Translations under genes and position numbers: made by a program
Shown: one piece after another, positions 34,296 through 43,591 of the stretch
How positions within the stretch are numbered: position 1 is the stretch's first letter
Layout of the letters: every line of letters begins with the position of its first letter
The notes under the pieces: model-generated
The model's database searches: none
What the model was told of the DNA's origin: nothing
Seen by the model: only the letters and a program-made list of their open reading frames with translations
Assembly (NCBI GenBank): GCA_016713665.1
Contig: JADJOR010000001.1
Span: forward strand, 496,001-560,000
Direction of reading: 5' to 3'
Length of the DNA: 64,000 nucleotides
Source: Deltaproteobacteria bacterium
GTDB taxonomy: Bacteria; Myxococcota_A; UBA9160; UBA4427

Positions 34296-35237
34296 ATGAG
34301 TCCGACCAAGAAGAAGGCGCCTGCTCCCAAGAAAGCGACCGCCAAGAAGGCGGCGACCAAGCCCGCCCCGCCGAAGGCGACGGCGAAGAAGGCCAAATCG
34401 GCGGCGAAGAAGCCCGCGGCCAGGCCCGCCGCGGCCGCTTCGACGACGAAAAAGACGACGCCGGCCCTGCCGGCCCGCGAGAAGAAAGAAGCGCCGGCGA
34501 AGGCGGAGAAGGCGACCGAAAAAGTGCTCGAAAAGAACGCGCCGAAGGCGGCGGCTGCAGCCCAGGCGAAGAAGGACGGAGCGAAGAGCGCGGCCAAGGC
34601 CGCAGCCCGGCCCGCGACGACCGCGGGTGGCATGACCGCGGCTGGAACCGCGGCTGGAACCGCGGCTGGAACCGCGGCCAAGGGCCGCGACGTCAAGGAA
34701 TCGAAAGCGTCGAAGGATGCCCGCGACGCGAAGGCGCCGGCGAAGGCCGATGCAGCGGGCAAGCCCGAAGGCGCGACCCGGGCGAAGGCGAAGTCGACGA
34801 CCGGAAAGAAATCCGAGGACGAGGGCGCAGCCCCGGCTGCCAAGCGCGCCAAGCCGAAGAAGCCGATCGTGCCGACGGGACCCCGTCATCCGAAGCTCGG
34901 CTTCCGCTGGGGATGCTATCGCTGCGATGCCAAGTTCTACGACCTGGGCAAGGACGAGCCCCTGTGTCCGAAATGCGGCGCCGACCAGCGGGATCGGCCG
35001 GCGGACGAGCCGCGACCGCATTCGTCGGAGTCGCGGCCGAGGGTCGTCCGACCGATGGCCCAGCTGCTCGACGACGACGAGCCGGTGGCCCCGCTCGTGG
35101 AAGACGATCTCGGGCTCGACGACGTCGTCGAATCCGGAGACATGTTCGAGGGCGACGGCGACATCACCCATCTCGAGCTCGATGCCGCGGACCTCGAGGG
35201 CGAGAGCATCGAAGCGGCCGAGACCGACGAGTTCTAG
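34296..35237 (+). CDS. FYDLN-type zinc-ribbon protein with histone-H1-like N-terminal tail
   Basis: A 313-residue protein in two parts. Residues 1-205 are a low-complexity Lys/Ala/Pro tail with many KKA, AAKK and PAKA units, like histone H1 C-terminal tails and bacterial H1-like DNA-binding proteins. Residues 207-313 are a FYDLN-acid-family domain (TIGR02300-like): FRWGCYRCDAKFYDLGKDE and LCPKCGA, two C-x2-C zinc pairs, then a strongly acidic tail. The FYDLN family usually lacks the basic tail. The basic half and acidic half could bind each other or bridge nucleic acid. ATG at 34296 follows GGAGAG. The GC-rich tandem repeat at 34641 encodes AGTA units. Confidence 0.85.
   Translation: MSPTKKKAPAPKKATAKKAATKPAPPKATAKKAKSAAKKPAARPAAAASTTKKTTPALPAREKKEAPAKAEKATEKVLEKNAPKAAAAAQAKKDGAKSAAKAAARPATTAGGMTAAGTAAGTAAGTAAKGRDVKESKASKDARDAKAPAKADAAGKPEGATRAKAKSTTGKKSEDEGAAPAAKRAKPKKPIVPTGPRHPKLGFRWGCYRCDAKFYDLGKDEPLCPKCGADQRDRPADEPRPHSSESRPRVVRPMAQLLDDDEPVAPLVEDDLGLDDVVESGDMFEGDGDITHLELDAADLEGESIEAAETDEF
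34641..34676 (+). repeat. Three exact 12-bp tandem repeats inside the H1-like tail
   Basis: GCTGGAACCGCG occurs three times in a row, flanked by partial copies, within the coding sequence. It encodes a repeated Ala-Gly-Thr-Ala. The unit is a multiple of three so gain or loss keeps the frame; slippage is plausible. Confidence 0.85.
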
Positions 35238-35247
35238 CGAGGGTCGA

Positions 35248-35697
35248 TCAGAAAGTGGTGAGTCGCTTCAGGTGGCGATCCATGCCCGCGCCCAGGGTGG
35301 CGCGGGCGGCGAGCTCCTGATCGAGGGTGGCCGTCAGGCTCTCGTGCTCGGCGACCTCCGCAGCGGCGTCGCGGATCGCGTCGCTGGCGCGGGCCGTGCG
35401 ATTGAATTGGCGCACGTTGCCGCCGACCGTCCCCTGATCGCGCGCACTGCCCGCCCGCCCACGCTTGGCCCGCTCGAAGCGTGCGCGGGCCGCCGCGAGC
35501 TCGCCCGCTGCCGCCTCGCGCAGGAGCTGGACCTCGCGCACCGAATAGCTCGCATAGGGCCGCCCGCGCTCGCTCGTGCGCTCCTGCTGCAGATTGCGGT
35601 GGTAGTTCCAGGCGCCTGCGCCGAGCAGGAGCACGAGGAGCACGAGGAGCAGGGCCAGGGAGTCGGTCGTGCTGCCGGCGATGCGCCGTCGATCCAT
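35248..35697 (-). CDS. Membrane-anchored coiled-coil protein of unknown function
   Basis: A 149-residue protein: short basic N-terminus, one membrane helix (LALLLVLLVLLLGAGAW, about residues 14-30), then a helical periplasmic part with heptad-like Ala/Arg/Glu runs (REVQLLREAAAGELAAARARFE) that is probably a coiled coil. No family recognised. It follows the lytic transglycosylase gene on the same strand (66 bp), so a link to cell-wall work is possible. Confidence 0.6.
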   Translation of the reverse strand: MDRRRIAGSTTDSLALLLVLLVLLLGAGAWNYHRNLQQERTSERGRPYASYSVREVQLLREAAAGELAAARARFERAKRGRAGSARDQGTVGGNVRQFNRTARASDAIRDAAAEVAEHESLTATLDQELAARATLGAGMDRHLKRLTTF

Positions 35698-35763
35698 GCT
35701 TCTCTCCGTGCGGGGCCGGATCGGCCCCGGTTGCGGAGGGAATCGGCGAATCGGATGTCCGGC

Positions 35764-37959
35764 TCAATCCCCGACTTGCGAAATCCGCTTTCCACCGGTG
35801 GCTGCGGCGTCGCCCGGAGCTGCTCCGACGCCTGCCGCCTGCGCCGACCCGCCCGCCCGCTCGCCCTCGCCGGGCGGCTGCGCCCCGTAGATGGCGCGAT
35901 AGGCCTCGACACTGCGCAGGACGCGCTTCACGTAGCTCTGGGTCTCGGCGTACGGGATCGACTCGACCCACTCGTCGTCCGGGCGCTTCTCTCCGGGGCC
36001 CCAGTCCCGAACGACGTGGGGACCGGCGTTGTAGCTCGCGATCGCGGCCGAGAGGCGTTTGGGAAAGAGCTGGCCGAGCTCGCCGAGGTAGGACGAGCCG
36101 AGCTCGATGTTGGTCCGGGGATCGAAGAGCTCGTCGGGATCGAAGGTCGCGCGCCCCATCCGAGCGGCGAGCAGCGCGCCCGTCTCGCGCATGATCTGGA
36201 GCAGCCCGCGCGCTCCGACCGGCGAGATCACCTTCGGTCGATAGCCGCTCTCCTCCCGCATGATCGAGTAGACGAGCGTCGGCTGCACACTGCCCGGCGC
36301 TCGCGTCGCCGCGTCGACGTACTCCGAGTAGGCATAGGGCCAGGCGAGCTGCCAAACGTCTTCGCGGCCGGGAACCGGTCCCCGGGCGAGCGCCAGATCG
36401 TACGCTTCGACGACGATGCGCTGGGCCGTATGATAGTCGGCAGCGGACGTGAGCAGACGCGCGAGGGCCAGTCGATCCTCGAGCCCGCCGGCCCGTCGGA
36501 CCAGGCGTCCGGTCTCGGCGGCCCCGTACTCGTTCAAGCCCGCGTCGATCAGGATGCGCACCCGCGCCAGCGCGCTCGGCGTCAGGCGGATCTGGCCGCG
36601 GGCGAGCGGCGGTCGCTCCGCCGGCGCGCGCGAAGCGGTCGACCGGGCACGAGCCCGCCATCCGTAATACGAGAGCGGAAAGTCGCGGGCGAGCGCGTCG
36701 AAGAGCGGAGCCGCCTCGTCGTCCCGTCCTGCGCTCGAAAGCGCCCGGGCGCGCCAGTAGATCGGCCTCAGCCGGCCGATCGGGTCGCTCGTCGCCGCCG
36801 CCAGGGCCTCGAAGCGCTCGGCGGCTTCGGCGTGACGCCGATTGCGGAAGTCGCTCCACCCGAGCCTCCAGAGCGCCGCACGCGAGAGCTCGCCCTGGCG
36901 CGGATCGTCGGCCAGCCAGGTCAGATGGACCCGCGCCTCCTCTTCCCGCTGACGGCCCTCGAGCAGGCTCGCGGCGAAGGAACGGGCGTCGGCCTGATTC
37001 GGTCCCGCGGTGCGCGCGAGGGTCTCGAACGCGGCGATCGCCTCGGGCACGCGGTCTGCGCGCGCCAGGGAACGCGCACGCCAGATCGGAACGTCGCCGC
37101 GCTGCGGGAGCGCCGCGAAGGCTGTCAACGCTTCGGGATACCGGCGAAGACGGAAGAGCGTATGGGCGCGCTGGGTCTGGGTCGTCGTGCGCAGGTTTCC
37201 GGCGAGGCCCGCCTCGAGAGCTCGATCGTAGGCCTCGAGCGCCTCCTCGTTGTGCATCTCGGCGAACAGGCGATCGCCACGCTGACGATAGTCGTCCGCC
37301 GCACGCCGCGGGGCGCCGGGTCGCGCTTCGAGCTCGTCGAGCCGCTCGTCGGCCTGCTTCGCCTCGGGGCTCGCCGGATGTCGACTCCAGAGCCGCAGCC
37401 AGGTACCCCGCGCGGCATTCGCATCGCCGGCCCGCTCCTGGCTCTCCGCGACGAGGGCGAGCAGCGTCGCGCGGACCTCGGCGGAATCCGATTCGGAATA
37501 CGCGAGCGCCCAGGCGGAGCGCGCACCCGATTCGTTGCCCTGGTCCCGGCGCAGATCGCCCTGCAGCGCGTGGAGCTCGGCGCGCAGCGGCGAGGTCGGA
37601 AAATCCGAGAGCGCACGCTCGACATGCGCCTGCGCGTCGGCGGCTCGCCCGGCAGCCCGAAGCGACCTCGCCCGGAGCAGTCCCGCGAAGTCGCCCACGA
37701 TCGAATGACGCCGAGCGAGCTCGTCGAAGAGGCGCTCGGCGCGGTCGTAGTCGGCGCGGAGTGCTGCGGCTTGCGCCTCACGCAGCAGCGCGGCGGGGTC
37801 TCGGAGCAGGGCCTCGTCGAGCGGCGGACTGGCCGGGACCGCGTCCGAGCCTTCCGCAGACCGGGCTGTGTCGGCAATCACGAAAGCGAGCAGCGCGAGC
37901 CCGATCCATGCGCTCACACGCGTCCGCAGCGTCGAAATTCGAACCCGTCGAGAACGCAT
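35764..37959 (-). CDS. Soluble lytic murein transglycosylase (Slt-like, GH23)
   Basis: A 731-residue periplasmic enzyme: signal peptide (IGLALLAFVIADTARSAEG), a long superhelical TPR-like region of about 30-540 (repeats such as DYDRAERLFDELARRH and RYPEALTAFAALPQRG), and a C-terminal SLT domain with MREESGYRPKVISPVGARG, where Glu of the ES motif is catalytic, plus LLQIMRETG, LGSSYLGELGQLF and AIASYNAGP. It cleaves the MurNAc-GlcNAc bond to form 1,6-anhydro-muropeptides. A Gly/Ala-rich tail ends the protein. Confidence 0.93.
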   Translation of the reverse strand: MRSRRVRISTLRTRVSAWIGLALLAFVIADTARSAEGSDAVPASPPLDEALLRDPAALLREAQAAALRADYDRAERLFDELARRHSIVGDFAGLLRARSLRAAGRAADAQAHVERALSDFPTSPLRAELHALQGDLRRDQGNESGARSAWALAYSESDSAEVRATLLALVAESQERAGDANAARGTWLRLWSRHPASPEAKQADERLDELEARPGAPRRAADDYRQRGDRLFAEMHNEEALEAYDRALEAGLAGNLRTTTQTQRAHTLFRLRRYPEALTAFAALPQRGDVPIWRARSLARADRVPEAIAAFETLARTAGPNQADARSFAASLLEGRQREEEARVHLTWLADDPRQGELSRAALWRLGWSDFRNRRHAEAAERFEALAAATSDPIGRLRPIYWRARALSSAGRDDEAAPLFDALARDFPLSYYGWRARARSTASRAPAERPPLARGQIRLTPSALARVRILIDAGLNEYGAAETGRLVRRAGGLEDRLALARLLTSAADYHTAQRIVVEAYDLALARGPVPGREDVWQLAWPYAYSEYVDAATRAPGSVQPTLVYSIMREESGYRPKVISPVGARGLLQIMRETGALLAARMGRATFDPDELFDPRTNIELGSSYLGELGQLFPKRLSAAIASYNAGPHVVRDWGPGEKRPDDEWVESIPYAETQSYVKRVLRSVEAYRAIYGAQPPGEGERAGGSAQAAGVGAAPGDAAATGGKRISQVGD

Positions 37960-38050
37960 CGCGATTCAGGAGCTCCGTCGGACGCGTCCCCGTCCGGGTT
38001 GTGGATACATCGGGCGGCGGCTCGCGTTCGGCATTCTGGCCTCGGGATTC

Positions 38051-39631
38051 ATGCTGTCAATCGCGCGCGCATCGGCCCGTCCTCGCCCGCGTCTCGCCCG
38101 CTCCATTGAGTCGCCCGGCGCATCCCGGTACCGTCTGCCCATCTTGCCCGGCCGCGTCGTCCAAATCCTTTCGACCCCGCTCGCGGTCGCCCATTGCGTA
38201 CTGCTCGCCGTGATCGTCCTGCTTGGGACCGCGTGCAAGCCCGAAGAGTTTCCCGGTGCACGCGAGCGACTGAAGGGCCCCTCCACGGCGACGTCGCCGG
38301 CCCGGGCAGAGGCGGGCGACGAGACCGAACGAACGGACTCGTCTGCCGCGGAGGTCCACACGCGCGCCGAGGGAGAGGTCCTCTCGACGACCCCAGGAGC
38401 CGAAAAGTCGTCCGCGCCCGCGGCGACCCCCGTCGTGCCGCTCGGGGCGACGCCGCCGGTCCGGGGTCTCTGGGTCCTCGCCGAGGGCAGCGTGCGTGCC
38501 CTCGACGACCCGGCGCGGATCGCACCGCTCCTCGACCGGGCCGAGCGGATCGGGGTGACGGACCTCTTCGTCCAGGTCTACCGTGGCGGGCGCGCCTTCT
38601 ACGCGGCCGAGCCGACCGTCGAGCGGGCGCCCTCCGTCGCGACCGGATCCGTCGATTCCCTCTCGATCCTGATTCGAGACGCCCATGCCCGGGGCATGCG
38701 GGTCCACGGCTGGGTCAACGTGCTCTCGCTCTCGACGCGGCGCGACGCGAAGATCCTGACCGATCTCGGCCGCGACGCGATCCACGTCGATCGGCGGGGG
38801 CGTTCGCTGCTCGACTACCCCGACTTCGATCTCCCCGAGCCCGATCGCCAGTTCTATCGCATGGGGACCCCGGGCCTCTATCTGGACCCCGCGGTCCCCG
38901 CCGTGCGCGCGCGACTCGTCGCCACCTTCCGCGACCTGGTCAGCCGCCATCCCGGGCTCGATGGCCTGCATCTCGATTACATCCGTCACCCGGACCTGCT
39001 GCCCTTCATCCCGGGCTCCCGCTTCGGGGTCGGTCTCGAATTCGGCTATGGGGCGGTCTCCCGGGCGCGCTACCGGGAAGAAACCGGCAATCCGGATCCG
39101 ATCGAAGGCGCCGCCGCCGGCGTCGTTCGCGCCCCGGAGGCCTGGGACGCCTGGCGGCGAAAGCAGGTCACGACGCTCGTCGAGGAGATCGGGGCGGCGA
39201 CGCGCGCCGCGCGGCCGGGGCTGATGCTGACGGCGGCCGTGATCCCCTACGTCGAGCGGTGTTATTTGTCCCTCGCCCAGGACTGGCCCCACTGGCTCGA
39301 GACCGGCGCCCTCGATCGCGCGATCCCCATGGTCTACACGCTCGACGACCAGCTGCTCCGCTACCAGCTCGAAGGCTACAGCGGGCTCACGGGCGCCGAC
39401 CGGATCTGGCCGGGACTCGGCGTCTGGCTCTTCGCGTCGGATCCGTCGAGAGCCGTGGCCCAGCTCCAGGCGCTCCGAAACCTCGGCTTCGGCGGCGAGG
39501 TCCTCTTCTCCGACGATGCGATCGAGAAGGCGCCTGCACTGCTCGAGGCGCTGGCCGTGCGCCCTGCCCGCACGCCGGCGTCCGCATCGGCGCGACCCGT
39601 GGCGGGAACGCCCGTGGCGGCGGGACGGTGA
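38051..39631 (+). CDS. GHL10/DUF187-like putative glycoside hydrolase lipoprotein
   Basis: A 526-residue lipoprotein (lipobox LLGTAC near residue 57) with a Ser/Ala/Glu-rich linker to about residue 135 and a TIM-barrel domain. RGLWVLAEGSVRALDDP, LFVQVYRGGRAFY, HGWVNVLSL and LDGLHLDYIRHP match the glycosyl-hydrolase-like 10 family (YngK-type). Members are thought to act on cell-wall or exopolysaccharide, though specificity is unknown. The start is uncertain; ATG at 38051 gives a long n-region and a start nearer the lipobox is possible. The stop overlaps the queA GTG by 4 bp. Confidence 0.78.
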   Translation: MLSIARASARPRPRLARSIESPGASRYRLPILPGRVVQILSTPLAVAHCVLLAVIVLLGTACKPEEFPGARERLKGPSTATSPARAEAGDETERTDSSAAEVHTRAEGEVLSTTPGAEKSSAPAATPVVPLGATPPVRGLWVLAEGSVRALDDPARIAPLLDRAERIGVTDLFVQVYRGGRAFYAAEPTVERAPSVATGSVDSLSILIRDAHARGMRVHGWVNVLSLSTRRDAKILTDLGRDAIHVDRRGRSLLDYPDFDLPEPDRQFYRMGTPGLYLDPAVPAVRARLVATFRDLVSRHPGLDGLHLDYIRHPDLLPFIPGSRFGVGLEFGYGAVSRARYREETGNPDPIEGAAAGVVRAPEAWDAWRRKQVTTLVEEIGAATRAARPGLMLTAAVIPYVERCYLSLAQDWPHWLETGALDRAIPMVYTLDDQLLRYQLEGYSGLTGADRIWPGLGVWLFASDPSRAVAQLQALRNLGFGGEVLFSDDAIEKAPALLEALAVRPARTPASASARPVAGTPVAAGR

Positions 39632-40827
39632 CGCAGACCCGCGATCAGGATCTCGCGGCCGAGGCGGACCTCGAAGCGGCGCTGGCCGACTACGACTTCG
39701 CGCTGCCGGAGTCGCTGATCGCACAGCAGCCTCTGCCCGATCGCGAGGCGTCGAGACTGCTCGTGGTCGGTCGCGAGACCGGTCGGATCCTCGAGCCCGA
39801 TGTCGATCACCACGTCCGCGACCTGCCCGATTGGCTCGCGCCCGGAGACCTGCTCGTCGTGAACGCGACGCGCGTGCTGCCGGCGCGCCTGCTCGGACGC
39901 AAGGCGAGCGGTGGGCTCGCCGAGATCCTGATCCTCGGACCGGAAGCATCCGCGGACGTCGCGTTCCCATCCGGCGAAGCCGAGCAGCCACGGCCACAGC
40001 ACGCAGCGCGCCGGGGAACCCATCGCGCCCTGCTCAAATGCACCGGTCGGGTTCGCGAGGGGCTGCGGCTGGTGTTCCGACGACCGGGGGCCCCGCCCGA
40101 CTCGCCCCTCCTCGAGGCCGAGGTCGTCGCCCGCTTCGAGCGCGGTGAGGTCAGCCTGCGCTTCGACGCCGCCGATGCCGACCCGTACTCGATCGGGATC
40201 GCGCCGCTCCCGCCCTACATCCGCCGCGGCGAACGCGACGCCCCCGACGCGGATCTCGAGCGCTACCAGACGGTCTTTGCGCGGGAGCCCGGGGCCGTGG
40301 CCGCACCGACGGCAGGCCTCCACCTGACCCGCTCGCTCCTCGCGCGCCTCGCCGGGCGCGGGATCACCACCGCCGAGGTCGTCCTCCACGTCGGGGCCGG
40401 CACCTTCCGCCCCCTCGACGTCCAGGCCTGGCGCTCGGGCCGCCTCCACCGCGAGCGCTTCGAGCTCCCGAGCGAGACCGTCGCCGCGATCGCGCGCACG
40501 CGGGCCGCCGGCGGGCGCGTCGTCGCGGTCGGCACGACGACGACGCGAGTCCTCGAGAGCCGGGCCGACGAGACCGGCCGCCTCGAGCCCGGGCGCGGCG
40601 AGACGGATCTCTTCCTGCGACCGGGCGCGACGCTGCGGGTCGTCGACGCGCTGCTCACGAACTTCCATCTACCGCGCTCCTCGCTCCTGATGCTCGTGGC
40701 GGCGATGATCGGGCGGGAGGCGGTGCTCGAGGTCTATCGACGGGCGATCGAGCGGCGCTTCCGGTTCTTCTCGTACGGAGATGCGATGTTGATCCTGCCG
40801 GAGAACGGAGGCGCCCATGCGCGCTAG
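39628..40827 (+). CDS. queA: S-adenosylmethionine:tRNA ribosyltransferase-isomerase
   Basis: A 399-residue QueA that transfers and isomerises the ribose of SAM to make epoxyqueuosine on tRNA. It starts with GTG in a GTGA overlap with the GHL10 gene. Motifs are DYDFALPESLIAQQPL, RVLPARLLGRK, PYIRR, AAPTAGLHLT, HVGAGTFRPLDV and TNFHLPRSSLLMLVAA. It is longer than usual (about 345-360) because of an extra Ala/Gly/Pro-rich stretch near residues 108-132. tgt overlaps it by 11 bp. Confidence 0.97.
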   Translation: MTQTRDQDLAAEADLEAALADYDFALPESLIAQQPLPDREASRLLVVGRETGRILEPDVDHHVRDLPDWLAPGDLLVVNATRVLPARLLGRKASGGLAEILILGPEASADVAFPSGEAEQPRPQHAARRGTHRALLKCTGRVREGLRLVFRRPGAPPDSPLLEAEVVARFERGEVSLRFDAADADPYSIGIAPLPPYIRRGERDAPDADLERYQTVFAREPGAVAAPTAGLHLTRSLLARLAGRGITTAEVVLHVGAGTFRPLDVQAWRSGRLHRERFELPSETVAAIARTRAAGGRVVAVGTTTTRVLESRADETGRLEPGRGETDLFLRPGATLRVVDALLTNFHLPRSSLLMLVAAMIGREAVLEVYRRAIERRFRFFSYGDAMLILPENGGAHAR

Positions 40828-41941
40828 CGGATTCGCGATGGAGATCGTCGCCCGCGACGGTCGTGCGCGCGCGACGCGGATCACGACGCCCCACGGTGTC
40901 ATCCCGACGCCGATCTTCATGCCGGTCGCGACCTTCGGCGCCGTCCGCGGCATCGGACCCGCCGAGCTCGCGGCCGCGGGGGCCGAGATCCTGCTCTCGA
41001 ATACCTATCATCTCCACGAGCGCCCCGGCGAGGCGACCGTCGAAGCGCTCGGGGGCCTCCACGGCTTCACCGGCTGGCGACGCCCCTGGCTCACCGACAG
41101 CGGCGGCTTCCAGATCACCTCCCTCGCCGACCGCGCGAAGATCGACGAAGAGGGCGTCACCTTCCGCTCCGCCCTCGACGGTCGCCGCCGCAAGCTCACA
41201 CCCGAGAGCGCGATCGCGATCCAGGAGGCGCTCGGCGCCGACATCGCGATGGTGCTCGACGAATGTCTGCCGGTCGCGACCGGCGACAACGGCCGCACCG
41301 ATCCCCGCGCCCTCGAGAGCGCCCTCGAACGCACGCTGCGCTGGGCCGCGCGATCCCAGGCGGCGCGGCGCCGGCCCGAGCAGGCCGTCTTCGCGATCGT
41401 CCAGGGCGGCGCCGACCCGGTGCTGCGCCGGCGGAGCGCCGAGGCGACGGCCCTGCTCGACTTCGACGGCCACGCCCACGGCGGCCTCGGCCTCGGCGAG
41501 ACCCGGGACGAACGCCGAGCGGCGATCCGCGCGGCCCACGACGTGCTGCCGCCCGACCGCCCCCGCTACCTGATGGGGCTCGGGCGCCCGATCGACCTGC
41601 TCGACGGAATCGCCGAGGGCGTCGACCTCTTCGACTGCGTCGTGCCGACCCGCAACGGTCGACACGGACTCGTCTACACCTCCCAGGGCACGCTCCACCT
41701 GCGCAACGCGAGCTTCGAGCGCGACCCCTCACCGATCGACCCGAGCTGCGCCTGCCCCGCCTGCACGGACCATTCACGCGGCTATCTGCGCCATCTTCTG
41801 CGCAGCGGAGAGAGCCTTGGGTCTCGCCTCGCCGCCCTTCACAACCTCACGTACTACTTGAACTTGATGAGGCGCGCGCGAAGCGCGATTGCCGAGGGAC
41901 ACTTCGATGCCCTGCACGCGGAGATCGAGGCGATCGGCTAG
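40817..41941 (+). CDS. tgt: Queuine tRNA-ribosyltransferase (tRNA-guanine transglycosylase)
   Basis: A 374-residue TGT that exchanges guanine-34 for preQ1 in Asp, Asn, His and Tyr tRNAs. Motifs are TDSGGFQI (catalytic Asp region), QGGADP, DLFDCVVPTRNGRHG (nucleophile Asp) and the zinc site CACPACTD...H. It overlaps queA by 11 bp, so QueA substrate is made next to its user. The stop overlaps the ROK gene tail-to-tail by 4 bp. Confidence 0.97.
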   Translation: MRASGFAMEIVARDGRARATRITTPHGVIPTPIFMPVATFGAVRGIGPAELAAAGAEILLSNTYHLHERPGEATVEALGGLHGFTGWRRPWLTDSGGFQITSLADRAKIDEEGVTFRSALDGRRRKLTPESAIAIQEALGADIAMVLDECLPVATGDNGRTDPRALESALERTLRWAARSQAARRRPEQAVFAIVQGGADPVLRRRSAEATALLDFDGHAHGGLGLGETRDERRAAIRAAHDVLPPDRPRYLMGLGRPIDLLDGIAEGVDLFDCVVPTRNGRHGLVYTSQGTLHLRNASFERDPSPIDPSCACPACTDHSRGYLRHLLRSGESLGSRLAALHNLTYYLNLMRRARSAIAEGHFDALHAEIEAIG

Positions 41942-42948
41942 GCCCTCGGCCGGGCGTTCGCCTGGAAGCCCGAGCCGGCGTCCGCCACCGCCAGCGCCGC
42001 CTGTTCGGGCAGCTCGGCCCCGAGCGCCGCCGGGACGATCTCGAGCCGCTCGGATTGTCCCGGCCAGACGAGCGCCCGGACCCGCTCGCGCAGCGGCGCG
42101 AAGCAGAGCGACTCGCCGGCGGCGACGGCGATCGTCCCGAGCACGATCCGCTCGGGATCGAAGGCCATCACGATCGAGGCGATCCCGAGCGCCAGGAAAT
42201 CGAGCCAGCGCGCGAGCTCGGCGAGAGCGAAGGCATCGCCCTCTTCCGCCGCCGCGAGCAGCAGCTCGCTCCCGATCTTCGCCCGCTCACCGCCGGCGAG
42301 GGCGTGGATCCGGCTCGAATCGGGCGTGCGTCGACGCAGGCGCTTCGCCCAGGCCTGGCCCCCGACGTAGGCCTCGAGACAGCCGCGCAGTCCGCAGGGG
42401 CACCGAAGCCCGCCGCGTACGACCGGCATGTGGCCCAGCTCGCCGGCGAAGCCGTTCGCCCCGACGACCAGACGCCCGCCGCTCACGACCCCGCCCCCGA
42501 TCCCGGTCGACATCGTGAGGTAGACCATGTCCTCCGTCCCCCGACCGGCACCGAAACGGTGCTCGGCCAGGGCCGCGGCGTTCGCGTCGTTCTCGATCCG
42601 GACGGGGATTCCGAAGGCCTCCCCCAGCACCTGCGCGAGGGGCACGTCGCGCCAGCCGGGCAGATTGGGCGGGTTGCGGAGGAGGCCCGCCCCGCGATCG
42701 ACCGGTCCGGGCGCCGCGACGCCGATCGCTTCGAGAGGGCCACACCCCCCGGCTCGCGCTTCGGCCACGAGGACCTCGGCGTCGGCGACGATCGAGGCGA
42801 GATCGACCCGCCAGTCTCCGGAGAAACGCATCGCGGTCCTTCGGCGAACGAGCGGCCGGATCGTGTGATCACCATCCCGCTCGCCGACCCGTTCGCCGAT
42901 GACCAGGACCCGCTTGGTTCCACCGATGTCGAGCCCGAGCAGCGCCAT
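41938..42948 (-). CDS. ROK family sugar kinase (glucokinase-like)
   Basis: A 336-residue cytoplasmic kinase. LLGLDIGGTKRV is the ATP-binding phosphate-1 motif, AAPGPVDRGAG and ENDANAAALAEHRFGAG hold the catalytic Asp region, and RCPCGLRGCLEAYVGG is the ROK zinc motif CxCGxxGCxE. No N-terminal HTH, so this is a kinase rather than a ROK repressor. Glucose is the most frequent substrate; ManNAc or fructose are possible. Convergent with tgt, sharing stop-codon bases. Confidence 0.9.
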   Translation of the reverse strand: MALLGLDIGGTKRVLVIGERVGERDGDHTIRPLVRRRTAMRFSGDWRVDLASIVADAEVLVAEARAGGCGPLEAIGVAAPGPVDRGAGLLRNPPNLPGWRDVPLAQVLGEAFGIPVRIENDANAAALAEHRFGAGRGTEDMVYLTMSTGIGGGVVSGGRLVVGANGFAGELGHMPVVRGGLRCPCGLRGCLEAYVGGQAWAKRLRRRTPDSSRIHALAGGERAKIGSELLLAAAEEGDAFALAELARWLDFLALGIASIVMAFDPERIVLGTIAVAAGESLCFAPLRERVRALVWPGQSERLEIVPAALGAELPEQAALAVADAGSGFQANARPRA

Positions 42949-43102
42949 GACGCCTCCCGTCCCTGCCCCACGAAGCGGGGAGCGACCCTATCACAATCGG
43001 GCTTGAGTCCCGGCCGTCTCGGGCCGATCCGATTGGCACGCATCGTCGCAGACCTGCGCGGTCGTCTGCGGGTCGACGAAGCCCGTCCAGGAGGATCCCA
43101 GC

Positions 43103-43576
43103 ATGGCCATCCCGCGTCCCCTTCGCTCGCTCGTCCGCTTCGAGGTCCTCCGCTCGCTGATCGCGCTCGTCGCGCTGGCGGCGCTCGCGGGCTGTGCCGC
43201 GGGCGAGTTCCGTCCGACCGACCCCTTCGACCGCAAGCTCTCCTTCAGCGAATCGCAGCACCGCTACACGGTCCTGATCCGCTGGGCCGAGTTCCAGAAG
43301 GCCCGGGCCTTCGTGCTCGAGGACCACCGGGAGAAGTTCATGGCCGACATCAAGGCCTTCGAGGAGGCGCGCTTCACCGATTACGAGTCGGAGGAGGTCG
43401 ACCTCGACGAGGAGAAGCGCAAGGCGACGGTGCGCGTGACGTACACCGCCTACCTGCCTTCGAGCCCGTACGAGGTCGAGATCGTCGAGATCCAGGAGTG
43501 GAGCCGCGAAGGCATGGGCAACGCGTGGCAGGTCCAGTCCAGCTTCGAGGGCGGACCCAAGGTCGCCGCCAACTAG
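43103..43576 (+). CDS. Small lipoprotein of unknown function
   Basis: A 157-residue protein with a lipoprotein signal (hydrophobic VLRSLIALVALAALAGCAAG; lipobox LAGC). The mature part has YTVLIRWAEFQKARAFVLED and a beta-rich end (TVRVTYTAYLPSSPYEVE), giving a small alpha/beta domain. No family is certain. It lies 16 bp before the REC-PilZ gene, with AGGAGGATCC upstream of the ATG. Confidence 0.7.
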   Translation: MAIPRPLRSLVRFEVLRSLIALVALAALAGCAAGEFRPTDPFDRKLSFSESQHRYTVLIRWAEFQKARAFVLEDHREKFMADIKAFEEARFTDYESEEVDLDEEKRKATVRVTYTAYLPSSPYEVEIVEIQEWSREGMGNAWQVQSSFEGGPKVAAN

Positions 43577-43591
43577 CACTCGAGGCTGCCC

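Noticed and set aside
34717..38109. 1130-codon plus-strand open frame across the FYDLN and Slt genes
   Set aside because: No motifs; antisense to the lytic transglycosylase, which has an intact catalytic domain.
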